The notes under the pieces were generated by a model. That model was not told the DNA's origin and did not search any database. It saw only the letters and a list, made by a program, of their open reading frames with translations. The translations under genes and the position numbers were made by a program. A stretch of 64,000 bases of DNA from Hymenopus coronatus (Eukaryota; Arthropoda; Insecta; Mantodea; Hymenopodidae): positions 13,012,501 through 13,076,500 of the forward strand of contig CM060887.1 of the NCBI GenBank assembly GCA_030762935.1. Reading direction: 5' to 3'. Positions 24,244 to 35,979 of the stretch are shown one piece after another (the stretch's first letter is position 1; every line of letters begins with the position of its first letter).

Positions 24244-25249
24244 TAGCTATAGTTCATATCCAGTAACATGCGCCAATTTGGCAATGTGGGATTTTAAGGA
24301 TGGGTTCGGGCTCGTGACAAGCTCATGGTAGCAGAGATTTAATGTTATATAGATATCAGAGCTAGTGTCAAACGCGACTGTGGTACGTCGGCCACGATAA
24401 ACCTCCAAGTAAAGTTGCGACGCAGCCAGAAATCAAGGTTGAGATTAATAAACCATAGATTGAAATAGAGGAGCCTTGGCTGCAGAGAGATCGTAATCAA
24501 TACGAGTTCTACGTGTCCGTAAGAGCTGTCATGGAAACCTGCAAAGATCCAAGTCAGTGTTTATCAGAAACTGCGTTTTGGTTCACCATGAGGTGGCCTC
24601 AATTTTAAGAGCAATCGTTAGCCGTCGTTAACAACTACTGTAGCTGTTTTCCGCCGACTGGAAACTGCAAAGGCGGGTCAACCTCTGCAGCCTCTTCGTG
24701 GTACTAGCAAATTGGGTTTGCTACAGAATCTCTGCAGGAGGAGCGAAAAATAGCCAGAATTGCGCGCTCGTGAAAATGGTCGGCGGCAATCTGGAAGAAT
24801 GGAACCTGAGAGTGCTGCAACTTGCTATAACATATCGTCGATTCGTTTCAGATAGTACAATGTATCCGGCTTTTACTGCCGATGGTTTGGGGTGAGTTAA
24901 GACGGCAGCATTAGATGGGGTGCCATTTCGTAGATCATATCAGCCATGGGGGGAAACTATCGGGGTTACTTTCAGGCTGTCCGGCCAAGATCGTTTGTAG
25001 ACATGCCGGTAAGTGGCTGGCCAAATGCTACGCAGGAAATCGTCCGGGACGTCTGGATCAAGAGGACTAACAAAAGTGGGGTTAACTTCGCATAAAAGCT
25101 GCAATGTATAATGTCACGAACTCATAGTTTATGTAACCCTTATCAAACGGTGCTATGCAATGCCCCTCTGAGATGAATGTGGCCATCACACACTAATTCG
25201 AGTGCTGATGGATACTAAAATGAAGTAATTTTCAAAAATACATAAAAAT
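20936..25249. other. 4.3 kb repeat-poor region of unknown content
   Basis: Relatively GC-rich in places (22.0-24.9 kb). Holds a purine/poly-G run (20965-21012), poly-T runs (21950-21992) and a (TAA)n at 24190-24242. I find no SINE, ACT-1 or transposase in it. Open frames such as 23476-23201 minus show no family motif. Could be old single-copy intergenic DNA or an unrecognised non-coding gene. Confidence 0.45.
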
Positions 25250-25450
25250 CTGATGTTTTTCATTCACATGACTTTCTCTACATCCCTGCAACAAGTTACT
25301 GTTAAAAAAGCTTGTGCATCTATTTGTTTCATGCTAATCGAGAAAAAATAACAAAGTCTTATTAGTTGCTTCCATGTAAGTAGAAATGAAAAGGACATTA
25401 GCTAAAACTTCTCAGACCCTAGCCTTTGCTTGGAACAAACTTTTCGTGAT
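25250..25450 (+). repeat. ACT-1 element copy 4 (5' fragment)
   Basis: Head CATTCACATGACTTTCTCTA, then CATGCTAATCGAGA and the AAGTAGAAATGAAA part; truncated after ~200 bp. Confidence 0.7.
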
Positions 25451-26073
25451 TACATTGAATTATAGCATAGAATAATATCTTGTTTTCATAAAAAAAAAAT
25501 AACTATTTAATTTTTAATCATCATAAAAATAATTCATGAAACCTATAGGTTACATTGGGTATCGTCTCGCACTAAAAGTGACATGATTATCTAAAATATA
25601 ATGGATAAGTAATTTATATTTTATATGAATAAACGAAAGGAACCAGTATATAACATCAAAGTTTGCGACAGTATATTAGCCCGCGGTGTGTTTTATTAGT
25701 TTAATTATTGGTTTTGTGTAGGTTTAATATAAGAAATATCTGCTTCAGTACAACGCAGAACCTTAGGGCGTAGAAGCTTCTATTATGCTCGCCAAGGTTA
25801 TTTGCTTTGTTAATGCTAGAGACACAATTGCCTTTGTAGAGCAACTTTTTTTTTGAGTATTAGAGACACAAGCAACAGGGTAAATTTTAGAGAAAAGTTA
25901 TTTCCCAAATTTTCAGGAACGTGGGACTTTTTCATTATATAGAATGGTCACGTGGATTGAATACAATGAACTTACCAAATTAGTCACGTGACAATGTTTT
26001 TTTCGAGCTTCTTTTTAGCCAACAGCAAGGAGTGCAATATTGGAGATTTTAGGTATTTAAGCGGTGCGTGTAC

Positions 26074-26178
26074 ATGAAATCAGGTTACCCTGAATGTTAC
26101 TCTGATTGCAATTGTTATCGTGAATGTTACTCTGACTGCAATTCTTATCCTGAGTACTGCTCTGACTGCAATTCTTAG
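26074..26178 (+). CDS. Possible 34-residue Cys-rich micropeptide ORF
   Basis: ATG to TAG over the minisatellite: a repeat of the form ECYSDCN(S/C)Y(R/P), with seven Cys. It lies ~20 bp downstream of TATTTAAG (26052). It has no signal peptide and no relatives in the window. Coding status is doubtful; it may be a side effect of the repeat. Confidence 0.15.
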   Translation: MKSGYPECYSDCNCYRECYSDCNSYPEYCSDCNS

Positions 26179-26235
26179 CGTGCATGTTACGCTGACTGCG
26201 AAGCTTAAGGTTACTATTACTGCGAATATTACCCT
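26092..26235 (+). repeat. 30 bp tandem repeat (about 4.5 units)
   Basis: Units of TGAATGTTACTCTGACTGCA plus ATTCTTATCC, diverging toward the right. 30 bp is a multiple of three, so a 10-residue peptide repeat is encoded at 26074-26178. Confidence 0.85.
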
Positions 26236-26879
26236 TACCTATTGTTAGTTTTATTTGTATTCTGACGGTGATAGTGATTATTGTTGCTGTTGCAACGTAT
26301 TCTGTGTAATGACCGACGACAATAAGAAATCAGAGCAATAGCAGAAATTAGCACGAAGTGTTGTTATGTTATCATTTTCAAGATTTTTTTTTTGTCGGGA
26401 GTCGCTCGTAGGGTTAGTGCCTGAACTAGCAACAAAGAAGAATAAAAGTATTAATTTAGTGAAATATCTTTTTTCTTGGGTCTACCACGTGTTACATACC
26501 TTAGTTATTCTTCACTGCTGACACCAGGCTGTTTCTCTGCATTCATCAGCGAACGAGCAACATTCACGCGGAAATAGAGAAAATCTAGCTCGCCCTTCTT
26601 GTACATCAATTCGTCGGTGCAAAAGCGAAATCTATGATGTGGAATAGCAGCCTTACAGTCCATTTTTTGCTCGGGGGCAAATTCTGTACATGGATATAAC
26701 TTTGTCCAATAATTCTACACCTCCCATATTTTCATTGTAAGACTGAACGATATGGGGACGATCAAGCATTACAAACTGTTGCCTTTTCTACACCAACACT
26801 GAATAGGTGTTATTGGTGTAGCACCTCAACAGAAGATATTAGCACAAAAGATTTGTTATCAAACCATTTAATTATTGAT

Positions 26880-27740
26880 ATTTGCTCATAATCGCGCATC
26901 AGCATATCGTGACTTCTTCTCTTCCTCTTCAAGGCTGCATCAGTTTTTAATTCATTTGAGGAATTCCGTTCTTCTGCAGTGTATTAGTCCCTTGCAGTTG
27001 AAATTCAGCATGGAGACCAAGGATATGAACAGAGGTGACACATCTGTCCATATACACAGTGGAACTAACAAGAAGGGATGTTGACAAACGCATTTCCGCT
27101 TTGCCTCCTATATCTAAATGTTGATAAGATGCTTCTTTCAAAATTGTACACCCCTTCCCCTCAAAGAGGAAAAAAATCAACAGGTAGACCACATCAGGTG
27201 CAGTACAGGCAAAGTTCTTCAATACTCTGGGATTTGGTTTCCCTTTTATTGGAATTATCTGCTCGTCGATGGAATGTTTGCTACTTCATGGATTGTCTAA
27301 GCAGGTTTGACAAATGTTTTCCAGAAGAGGTTTTAATTTCCAGTACTTGTCGGCTTTTTCCCCTCAAGTGTTTCTTCTGCATCCTATCGGAGCTTTAAAT
27401 TATTCCTAAAGTAGGAAAAAAAACAACTATTTCTGGTTATGTTGTCTGCTATACTTGTTACACACGAGTTTTCCTTGCTCAGTATATTCTAATCCGGGGA
27501 TATTTCAGATATGACTGCCCCAATAAATATTTTAATTGCCTGTTCTGTGGCGCCCAGTATTTTCCCAACTTCCAGATACCTTCTATTAGTACATTCTGAT
27601 AGGATTTCGAAGAAATGGTTGCCAACGTAACGAATTACTCTTTGCAATGGTCCAGCTCTGCTGCATTCTTCACTTATCTCTGGATTTGGAGCCGGAGGTA
27701 CCTGTTCAAAGATGTTAGAATGAACCAAAATACCTGCTGG
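26880..27740 (-). pseudogene. piggyBac transposase pseudogene
   Basis: The minus strand reads FFEILSECTNRRYLEVGK with IKIFIGAVI (27640-27500), then after breaks KYWKLKPLLENI, SIDEQIIPIKGKPNPR (27270-27230) and VYMDRCVTSVHIL with FQLQGTNTLQKN. These correspond to the TN-RY...FLG, SIDExMIPFKG (catalytic Asp) and YFDNFFTS (second Asp) blocks of PGBD-type transposases. Stops and frameshifts throughout. Confidence 0.75.
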
Positions 27741-28329
27741 TTATACACCATCTTCAACTACTTCCACCTCTTCTTCTTGACAATTCCTAGAAATAGATAA
27801 CACACCGGTAGACTTTCATTATCAGGAAGGGCAGAGAAGTTGAATAAACTGGATCATTTAGCATTTTTTTCATTTGTCTGGCAGTCAAAACTGAAATAGC
27901 AAGAAATTACAAGTATTAATCATTAACAAAATTAAACCCAGTGTAACCTATAGGTTACATCAATACAATTCCTTCATTTCAATTCCATTTATGAAATAAA
28001 ACACCACATTTTTACTCTATACTATTCTCTAACTCATCTATACACACAATAAAAAGGGTTGCTTATATTTTCATACTTTACAGTGTAAACATATTTATTT
28101 GTCCGATGACCGGAGGAAGTCGCAAAAAGACGGACTTCATTTTAGCATAATCACGCCCATTCAGTTGTCCGATAAATCCAGCGTTTGGGTTGGGCCATAT
28201 GCCTAGCGCTATCTCTGGGGGCTACTAAAATCACTTGAAACCGGCTACGGTCAGTTGTTTAGCAGGGAAAATTGAATATCAATATAACCTATAGGTTACA
28301 AGGAATCTGAGAAGGTAGTGATTGACAAC

Positions 28330-28922
28330 TCTTGTAAAAGCTGGTTTGCATGGACAGTAGTCGACAAATGCACGCACGAGAAGTATATTAAAGCTGAACC
28401 AATCACAAAGAATATCTAAAAAATGGTCAACTCCACGAAAAAACATGACAAATTGTGTGTTTCATCGAGATCTAAATTATTCGTGAAGTAAGTTTTTGTG
28501 TATCTCTTTCGGTTTATCAGTTATGCAACATTTAGCAAAATTCATTCAGAATAAAGAAGTCTTTAGAGGCTATTCCCACAAAATTCAAGATATACATTTT
28601 ATTCGCCATGTTGATATCTTAAATATACTTATTGTATTTTAATCAAAACCGTTAGAGCTATTTTTGAGAAAATTAAACAAATTCGAAATTTGTTCCATGT
28701 AAAGGGTAGTTGGGGTGGGGGAATTTTCTCAATCTTGGTATCACATTCCAGAAAGATACTAAACTTAAATACCAATTTTGGTGTTTTACCGACTTTTTTT
28801 TTTTTTTTAGTTATTGTGTTCACGGACCTTTTTATAGAAATACTTTTTCTTGGATACAGGGACCCTAAAACGTGCATTTTCGATGAAATCTCGGTATCGA
28901 ATTTTTGGATGGAATGCAAATA
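28330..28922 (+). repeat. ACT-1 element copy 5
   Basis: Truncated head; AATAAAGAAGTCTTTAGAGG, AAATACCAATTTTGGTGTTT and the GATGAAATCTCGGTATC tail region. Its tail is replaced by the next copy. Confidence 0.75.
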
Positions 28923-29320
28923 CAAAAGCTTATTCTTCTATTTGGCTCATGCTAATCAAGATAAACTTAGGTACCAGGAACTATTGTATTACCTATTTCC
29001 TTGTAAGTAGAAGGGAAATAAGAGAATACACTAGGCTAAAACAATAGTCAAGTCCTTTAAAAGCTGGTCACTATGTGAAAGATTTGAAGTTCGGCTCTCT
29101 TTGCATTTCCAGGAGTAAAACGAAACCAAAATGAAACAACAAAAGATGGCTTTCCCTTTGAGTAAAGTTTTAGCAGTTTATAATTGAAACCAGTAACAAG
29201 CAATATCTTGCAAACGGTTAACCCTACAAAAAATGTATATGACGTAAATATGTTAAAATACCAAGTTTGGTATATAAGTGACTTTTTGTTTTTGAGTTAT
29301 GCTGTCCACAGGCACATGCA
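28923..29320 (+). repeat. ACT-1 element copy 6 (partial)
   Basis: From GCTTATTCTTCTATTTGGCT through AAATACCAAGTTTGGTATAT to CTGTCCACAGGCAC; joins copy 7 tail-to-tail. Confidence 0.7.
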
Positions 29321-29335
29321 CACACTACTTGTTTA

Positions 29336-30155
29336 TTTTCTCTACACGTATTATGTACATAGTGTATAAAGAAGGTATTGTATTGCATCCAAAAATTCAA
29401 TTCCAAGATTTCTCCGCAAGTACATGTTTTGTGGCGTCCTGAAGAAGAAGAAGAAGAAGAAGAAAAAAAAAATAGAAGAAGAAGTATGTCCGAGCGCAAG
29501 CGCGCGTGTCTGCAGCATAGCTCAAATACGAAAAGACCGTTAGATACCAAACTGGGTATTTAAATGTGGTATCTTCTAAGGATGCGACACGAGGATTTTC
29601 AAGAAAATTCCCCCACCCCAATTATCCAAAACTTTGATTTTCTCAATAATGAGTGTAACGATTTTGATTAAAATCTCTTTTGTTTAAGACATTTAAGTGA
29701 TAAATAAAATGCGGATCTTCAATTTTCTGGGAAAAGCCTCTGAAGACGTTTATTCTGGATGAATTTTGCGGAATTTCGCATAACTGGTAAACCAAGAGAT
29801 AGACAAAACACACAATTTATGTTATATACATTTTTTCGTGAAGTTGACCGTTTTTTTTTAGATACTCCTTGTTATTAGTTTCAGATTTAAGTTACTTGTA
29901 GCTTTCTCATAAGGGAATTTGTCAACTCCTGTCCATAAAAATAAAGGTACTTCAATCACTTAGCAACCATCTTTTGATTATCACTTTAGCCTATGGTACT
30001 CCCTTATTTCCCTTCTACTTAAAAGGAAGCAGAAAATAAGACCCTTTCGGCCACTTTTTTCTCGATTAGCATGAAGTAAATAAAAGACTAAGCATTTTAA
30101 CCATAATTTATTGCAGAGATAAAAAGTCATGTGAAAGGAACACATCACATTCAGG
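29336..30155 (-). repeat. ACT-1 element copy 7
   Basis: From TTTTCTCTACACGTATTATG to AAAAGTCATGTGAAAGG. Carries a (GAA)n expansion at 29441-29490. Confidence 0.78.
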
Positions 30156-30164
30156 TTGCTCAAA

Positions 30165-30258
30165 ACGTGAATTTCTGGTGAAATCTCTGTATGAAAGTTT
30201 TGGATGGAATATATCTTCTCTACTACCTAAATTGTTCATACATGCTAGAGAAAGTAAA
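30165..30258 (+). repeat. ACT-1 element copy 8 (3' end only)
   Basis: TTCTGGTGAAATCTCTGTAT then the palindromic tail CTTCTCTACTAC...GCTAGAGAAAGTAAAA. Confidence 0.65.
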
Positions 30259-30458
30259 AAACAATCCCTAAACCAGTTAAAAAGCAAAGAAATCAAGCTT
30301 CGGACTATTTTAAGTATACGCTATAACACTGATATAGTTTCAGCATCACTTCAAAACAACCTGCATTTGCGTTGGTTTAGGATTGGTTAGTTATAAGTTA
30401 CCGCAAAATACCATACAAAATTGTTCTCGGTATAAAGAACATGATCCCCCCCAAAAAC

Positions 30459-31378
30459 CTGATGTGTTATACTCACATGACTTTCACTAGCTGTTCAACA
30501 AACTCCTAAGATTCTTTCTACACCATGCTAATTGAGATAATCATTAGCAGAATGTTCTCATTACTTAGTTCCTTGTGAGTAGAAATGAACTAAGGGAATA
30601 TGCTAGGCTAAACCGAAAGTCAAATGTTTTAAAAGCTGTTGTTATGCGATTGTGATTGCAAATTGTTTCTTTGCATGACCATGAGTAGAACAAACTAAAA
30701 ACGGACACATCCTGTCTGAGAAAAGTATAAGTACTTTACAACTGAAAACTATTGGAACAAGGAATATCTCGGAAACGGTTACCTCCACAACAAAAATGTA
30801 AAGGACATATATTGCATGTTTTGATGAGACTACATTTTTTATGTACTAAGTTTTTGTCTTTCTCTTACACTTTACCAGTCGTGCAAAATTCAATACAAAT
30901 CATCTACAATAAAGAGGTCTTCAGAGACTAATCCCAGAAAATTCATTTTATTTGGCATGTAAATATCTTAAATATATATCTTAAATATATTTGATTTCAA
31001 TCAAAATCATTAGAGCCATTTTTGAGAAAAACAAATTTTTTGAAAAAATTTCTATGTAAAGGGTAATTGGGGGTGGGGGACTGTTATCAAAATCTTCATG
31101 TCACATCTTTGGAATACACTAAATTTAAATATGAGTTTGGTATTAAGCAATGCTTCACATACACACACAAACAGGTTTTTTTTGGATCCAGGGGTATCAA
31201 AACATACATTTCCGATGAAATCTCAGGATCAAAATTTTGGGTGCAATACAATACTTTCTCTATACACTATATACCTAGTCTATGTAGAGAAAGTAAAAAT
31301 TGATTCAGAATGCATAAAAATCAAAATTTTGGGTGCAATACAATACTTTATACCTAGTCTATGTAGAGAAAGTAAAAA
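30459..31378 (+). repeat. ACT-1 element copy 9 with duplicated tail
   Basis: Full head (TGATGTGTTATACTCACATG) to tail. The last ~85 bp (TTTTGGGTGCAATACAATAC ... TAGAGAAAGTAAAAATT) occur twice in tandem (31221-31297 and 31322-31380). Confidence 0.8.
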
Positions 31379-31379
31379 T

Positions 31380-32238
31380 TAATTCAGAATACATAAAAAA
31401 ACAAACTACCTGAAAAAGTAGTGCAATTGCTATGCTAAGGTCTCACTGACCATTAATAGAAACAGCACACAATGGGGAACAAACAGCAGTAGAAACACAG
31501 GCCTCTACACTCAAAATGAAATTAGACAGTTTTAGCTTGATTACATCAAAAGAGAAAAGCAATAAGAAAATGACGCCATTCATGAGACTCTTCATGTCAG
31601 TCAAGGGTTAAAAGTGTGGATTCCTACAGTACTATAATTAGCTTTAACTGTTCGAAAACACAAATTTCTATAATTTAATCAAAATCACCCTTGTAGAAAA
31701 TTTGGCGGTACAACTTTCAAACAGCACATGAATAAAAAGTTTCACGTTTGCAAGTAGTTTTCTGGAGCCCAGACAAATTAAGGATGTTTGTGTTACAAAA
31801 TCCACTCAAATTCTTTTATTTTTTATTTAGATTAAGGAGTGTTTGCTGATGGTCCATATTTAGATACACTGTTGATATAATCTCATTTTGTAGAAGCAAA
31901 ATATTTACTTGTTAGAGGTTAGGAAAGAAAATCAAGTCAATTTTTACTTTATAAATAGAAATGCCAGTTTAGTATTATGTGAAGTTGCAGATGGTTCTAA
32001 TGACTGCTTGTTTGATAGGTAAATTTAATTTCTAAACACAGAGTTGCAGAAGCATTGGTAATTAGGAGCAGCACTTACTGGAAGCTGCAAACTGCTTGTG
32101 ATTTAGGTGGGAGTATGAGTGCACAAGGGAGTAGTGAAACTTTTAGGTAGTGTTGTGTGCCAAATTTTGAATTGTGGTTTCATTAAAAAATGTAGGAAAA
32201 CTCCATCATTAGAAATTTGAAAATAAAAATATAAATCT
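31380..32238. other. Unassigned sequence with half foldback element
   Basis: 31786-31826 is a half copy of the 15.3 kb foldback MITE; otherwise nothing recognised. Confidence 0.5.
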
Positions 32239-33111
32239 GATGCGTTACACTCATATGACTTTCTCTACATCTCTGTAACAAATTATTGTTAATAAGCTTA
32301 TTCTTCTGTCTACTTCATGCTAATCAAGATAAACATTAGCAGAAATGGCCTTATTACTTATTTCCTTATAAGCAGAAGGGAAATAAGGGAATATACTAGG
32401 CTAAACCGACAGTCCATGTTTTAAAATGTGGTTGCTATTGGACTGAAATGTGTTTCTTTGCATGGCCAGGAGTTGATAAGTTCCATCATATTAAAAGTAT
32501 TATAAAACTGAAACCAATAACAAGGAATATCTTGAAAACTGTCAAATCCAGGAAAAAAATGTCAAAGACACAAATTGTATATTTTAAGCAGCTCTACATT
32601 TTTTGTGTTGTAAGTTTTAGTCTGTCTCTCATGGTTTACCAGTTATGCAAAACGCAAAAGAATTCATTCAGAATAAAGAGGTCTTTATAGACTATTCCCA
32701 GAAAATTGAAGATATACATTTTACTTTTCATGTAAATATCTTGTATATAAGAGATTTTAATCAAAGTTGATAGAGGCATTTTATTAAAAAATGAAACATT
32801 TCGAAATTTTTTCCATGTAAAGGGTAGTTTGGGGTGTGGAGATTTTCTTGAAAACCTTTGTGTCCCATTCTTGGGAGATACTAACCTAGAACCTAAATAT
32901 CAAATTAGGTATTTAATGGACTTTTCATTTTTGTCCTATGCTGCCTACAGACAGACAGCCAGACAGACAGACCTTTTCTAAGAATGCTTTTTTTAGGATT
33001 AAAGGGGTCCCAAAGCATATGTAGTTCCGGTGAAATCTTGGTATCAAATTTTACGGTGCAATGCACTCCTCTCTATACACTATGTACATAGTACATGTAG
33101 AGAAAGTAAAA
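32239..33111 (+). repeat. ACT-1 element copy 10 (near full length)
   Basis: Head TGATGCGTTACACTCATATG and ACTTTCTCTACATCTCTG; tail CTCTATACACTATGTACATA then GTACATGTAGAGAAAGTAAA. A (CAGA)n tract sits at 32947-32972. A good reference copy for the family. Confidence 0.85.
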
Positions 33112-33484
33112 CCCTGCAGGCAACATTGTAATAAGGATATTTATGGAGCAGAATAGGTTTTAGGTTGTAAAAATAAATCCAAGTTATTTTGTTGGCCATG
33201 TCTATTCTTCTCAACAGCAAACAAATGTATGAAACAGTAGAGGATTCTCCAATTTAAATAATATACACAAGGTGGTTTAAAGATCTTCACTTTACAAAAG
33301 TTATTTGCGGTATGTACTGAAATCTGACCATCTTAATTATACAAAAGCCATTAATTAAACACAAATGGAAAAACTAAATTTTATTATAGTGTGATTGTTA
33401 ATTTTACAAAGAAAGAAACAAAACACAGAGAAGAATCTTTCTGCAATACAAATAACAGGTATACCCGTATAAAACCCTATTTTT

Positions 33485-33841
33485 TTACTTTCTCTACATG
33501 TACATAGTGCATTCCACCAAAAAAATCAATGTCAAGATTTAACCGGAAATATGTCTTGAGGTCCCCTGAATAAAAGAAAGTTGTTTTTAGAAAAAATGCT
33601 GTGTGTGTGTGTGTGTCCATGTCTGTGAACACGATAGCTCTAACACAAAGTTGGTTAAATACCAAACTTGATATTTAAATGCATTATCTTCAGGATGCAA
33701 CACAAAGGTTTTCAAGAAAATCCCCCCACCTCATATTATCCTTTACATGGACATTTTTTTAAAAGTTTTGTTTTTCTCATAAATGAGTACAACGATTTTG
33801 ATTAAAATGCCATATATTGAAGATATTTTCAAGGCAAATAA
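33485..33841 (-). repeat. ACT-1 element copy 11 (partial)
   Basis: Tail end TTACTTTCTCTACATGTACA, a (GT)n at 33600-33618, AAATACCAAACTTGATATTT; truncated after GAAGATATTTTCAAGGC. Confidence 0.78.
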
Positions 33842-34084
33842 TTTGTTTGAATGATGATTGGCTGTCACACAAAATTCGGTCCTCAGTTTGGTCTGCACAT
33901 GCCAACAAAGATTGAAGAAGAATGATGGGTGGTTCATCTACAACCTCAAGATTAAAAGCTGGTATCAGTTTAACCTAATTTTCTTTTGTACTGGCTGTAA
34001 TGCTTGGAAATTCCTTGTGCATTCCAAACCAGGCCCTGATCATAACATACACAGTTGAAAGAATTTTGATACAAAATCTAGTAA
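33842..34084. other. Unassigned sequence
   Basis: No recognised feature. A short minus frame extends from the ACT-1 copy and is not credible. Confidence 0.4.
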
Positions 34085-34836
34085 AACTTTGAATTTATTT
34101 GGAAATTTTTTATTAAATGCCTACATGGTTAGAGGATATAACTGTATTTATCATCCTATATTATGAAAAGGCTTAATTATCTCCTAATTACTATCATTGT
34201 AGACATACATTTGAATTCTATCAAAGTTCTAAATAACCTGGTATAAAGTTTTCCTTTATATAACTATGTGGGTAGCTGACAAAAGAAACATTTATTACAT
34301 ATTGTTTAATCTCTTAGGGGAGAGTGGAGAAGCATTGACTGTTTCATAGCTACTACTAAGTAGCAAATATAATTTATTAATAATTTTATTTAAGATGTTC
34401 TGTATTCATTTGTAGGTTTTCTCCCTTACTAAATTATTCACTGATTATTGGGAAAAGATACTAGATGTTCCTTCTACAATAGCAATACAAATTGATACTG
34501 TTAAACATTGATACATGCAGTTGTCCTCATTAAAATAATAAATATAGAAGTTTGCTTTCTCCAAAAGTATATATAATCCTCAGTAAAATCATTGTACCAT
34601 TATATAAAACATAAGAACCATTCAAATATAATTAATTTAATATAAGCACTAAGTCAATAAAATCACTAAATGATCATTCCATTAATCATGTCTTCATTAC
34701 ATTACATGCAGCCTGTTCTGTGGAGATTTGAGTAACTGGTATACATGAAAGTAGATTCGTACAAGGTTTTAATAGATAGAAGCATGTCTTACATGACATT
34801 TATTATTTTAGGTAATTCATGTAGTGTACCATCTTA

Positions 34837-35533
34837 GGCCTATAGTACACTATCACGTTTCAATGTTGCAGTAATGTGATCACATCTAGCTGTGACATAC
34901 GTCTGTGATAAATGTTATACCCACCATCACACTTTTGATCACATCTGTAATAAAAAACAAAATGACAGAAGCACACTTGGTCATTTCCTATTATTAATCA
35001 CATGAAATGTCATATAATTTAAAACATAAAGATTATAAAAGCATAAAGTATGTATGCAAATGTATTAAAATAAAGAAGAAGCCATTAGTGAAGTATATGA
35101 AGGATAAACTGCAAATGGCTTGAGGAATAAATTAAATGAATTGAGAAGCCAATATTTAGAATAAGAAAATGCATGTTGTTATTACAGCCATTAATTACTA
35201 TTTCACTGCTCATAAATTCAGTATGAATTTTCATTAAGGTTAAGTTTTAGGTTACAATATGTGAAATTGTTGCATGTGAATTTAATAAAATTCTATTATA
35301 GTAAAATTATTTATAAATATCCAATACAATTCACAATCTAAACAAAAGGATGAGAACCATTATCATAACTCTTGGTGTCAAATGTTGGGTATCCTTTTCA
35401 AAAGTGGATAAAAGATGTAATCAGTTATTTGAACCTAGTGTAATATACCCAAAAGCTTTAAATGTGTTCACATCATGTGATCAAAGGTTTCATCACATTC
35501 TGTGACACAGAAATATAATAGTATAATATAGCC
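34837..35533. mobile_element. ~0.7 kb TIR element inserted in the duplicated ZNFX1 3' flank
   Basis: Absent from the paralogous flank at 51.9-52.0 kb. The left end GGCCTATAGTACACTATC and the reverse complement of the right end GGCTATATTATACTATTA are similar, and both continue into AATGTGAT-rich sequence for ~45 bp. No coding capacity; superfamily unknown. Confidence 0.5.
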
Positions 35534-35979
35534 TTTATACAATCTTTAGTCCTTGACACCTAGGTGTCTTCATATTTTCATTTAAGGATACTACATGCAA
35601 CAAGGCTTCTTGTATGTTTAATTGATCTCAAATTATAAATTTCTTTTACTTGGCAAAAATGATTATATATTTCTGTTATTTTGAGAAAGCAGCTTGAGAT
35701 TCATTTATCTATAGCTAACTTTATTCTAAGTTTTGAGTAGAAAAGCCTACGTTTTAATTTTATTTAACTCTTGGTTATAATTAATAATTTCTCAATGAAA
35801 CGCAAGATTTAAACAGGTAAACTGTGTGCATATATATCTTTATAATTCTCTTCCTGACTTCCTACATTCATTATGTTGATCTCTAACCCCCATTCTGGTT
35901 CTCTGAATAGTAAGCTTGAACACCACAAAGTCTTAAACAAAGTTCTTATCCTAAGTTATATTGCTGCTGGTCTTGTTGG

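Larger units (their letters stand above)
25540..27957 (-). mobile_element. piggyBac element with matching terminal repeats
   Basis: The left end CCTATAGGTTACATTGGGT (25542) and the inverse of the right end CCTATAGGTTACACTGGGT (27955-27937) differ by one base. A third such end lies at 28278-28294. A transposase remnant lies between, on the minus strand. A TTAA target duplication is not evident. The left 1.3 kb may hold a nested insertion. Confidence 0.65.

Noticed and set aside
26092..26235. CRISPR-like array
   Set aside because: Units are contiguous 30 bp repeats without spacers: a minisatellite in a eukaryotic genome.
26947..27398. Several plus-strand open frames (26875, 27078, 27118, 27615)
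   Set aside because: Antisense shadows of the piggyBac transposase remnant on the minus strand.
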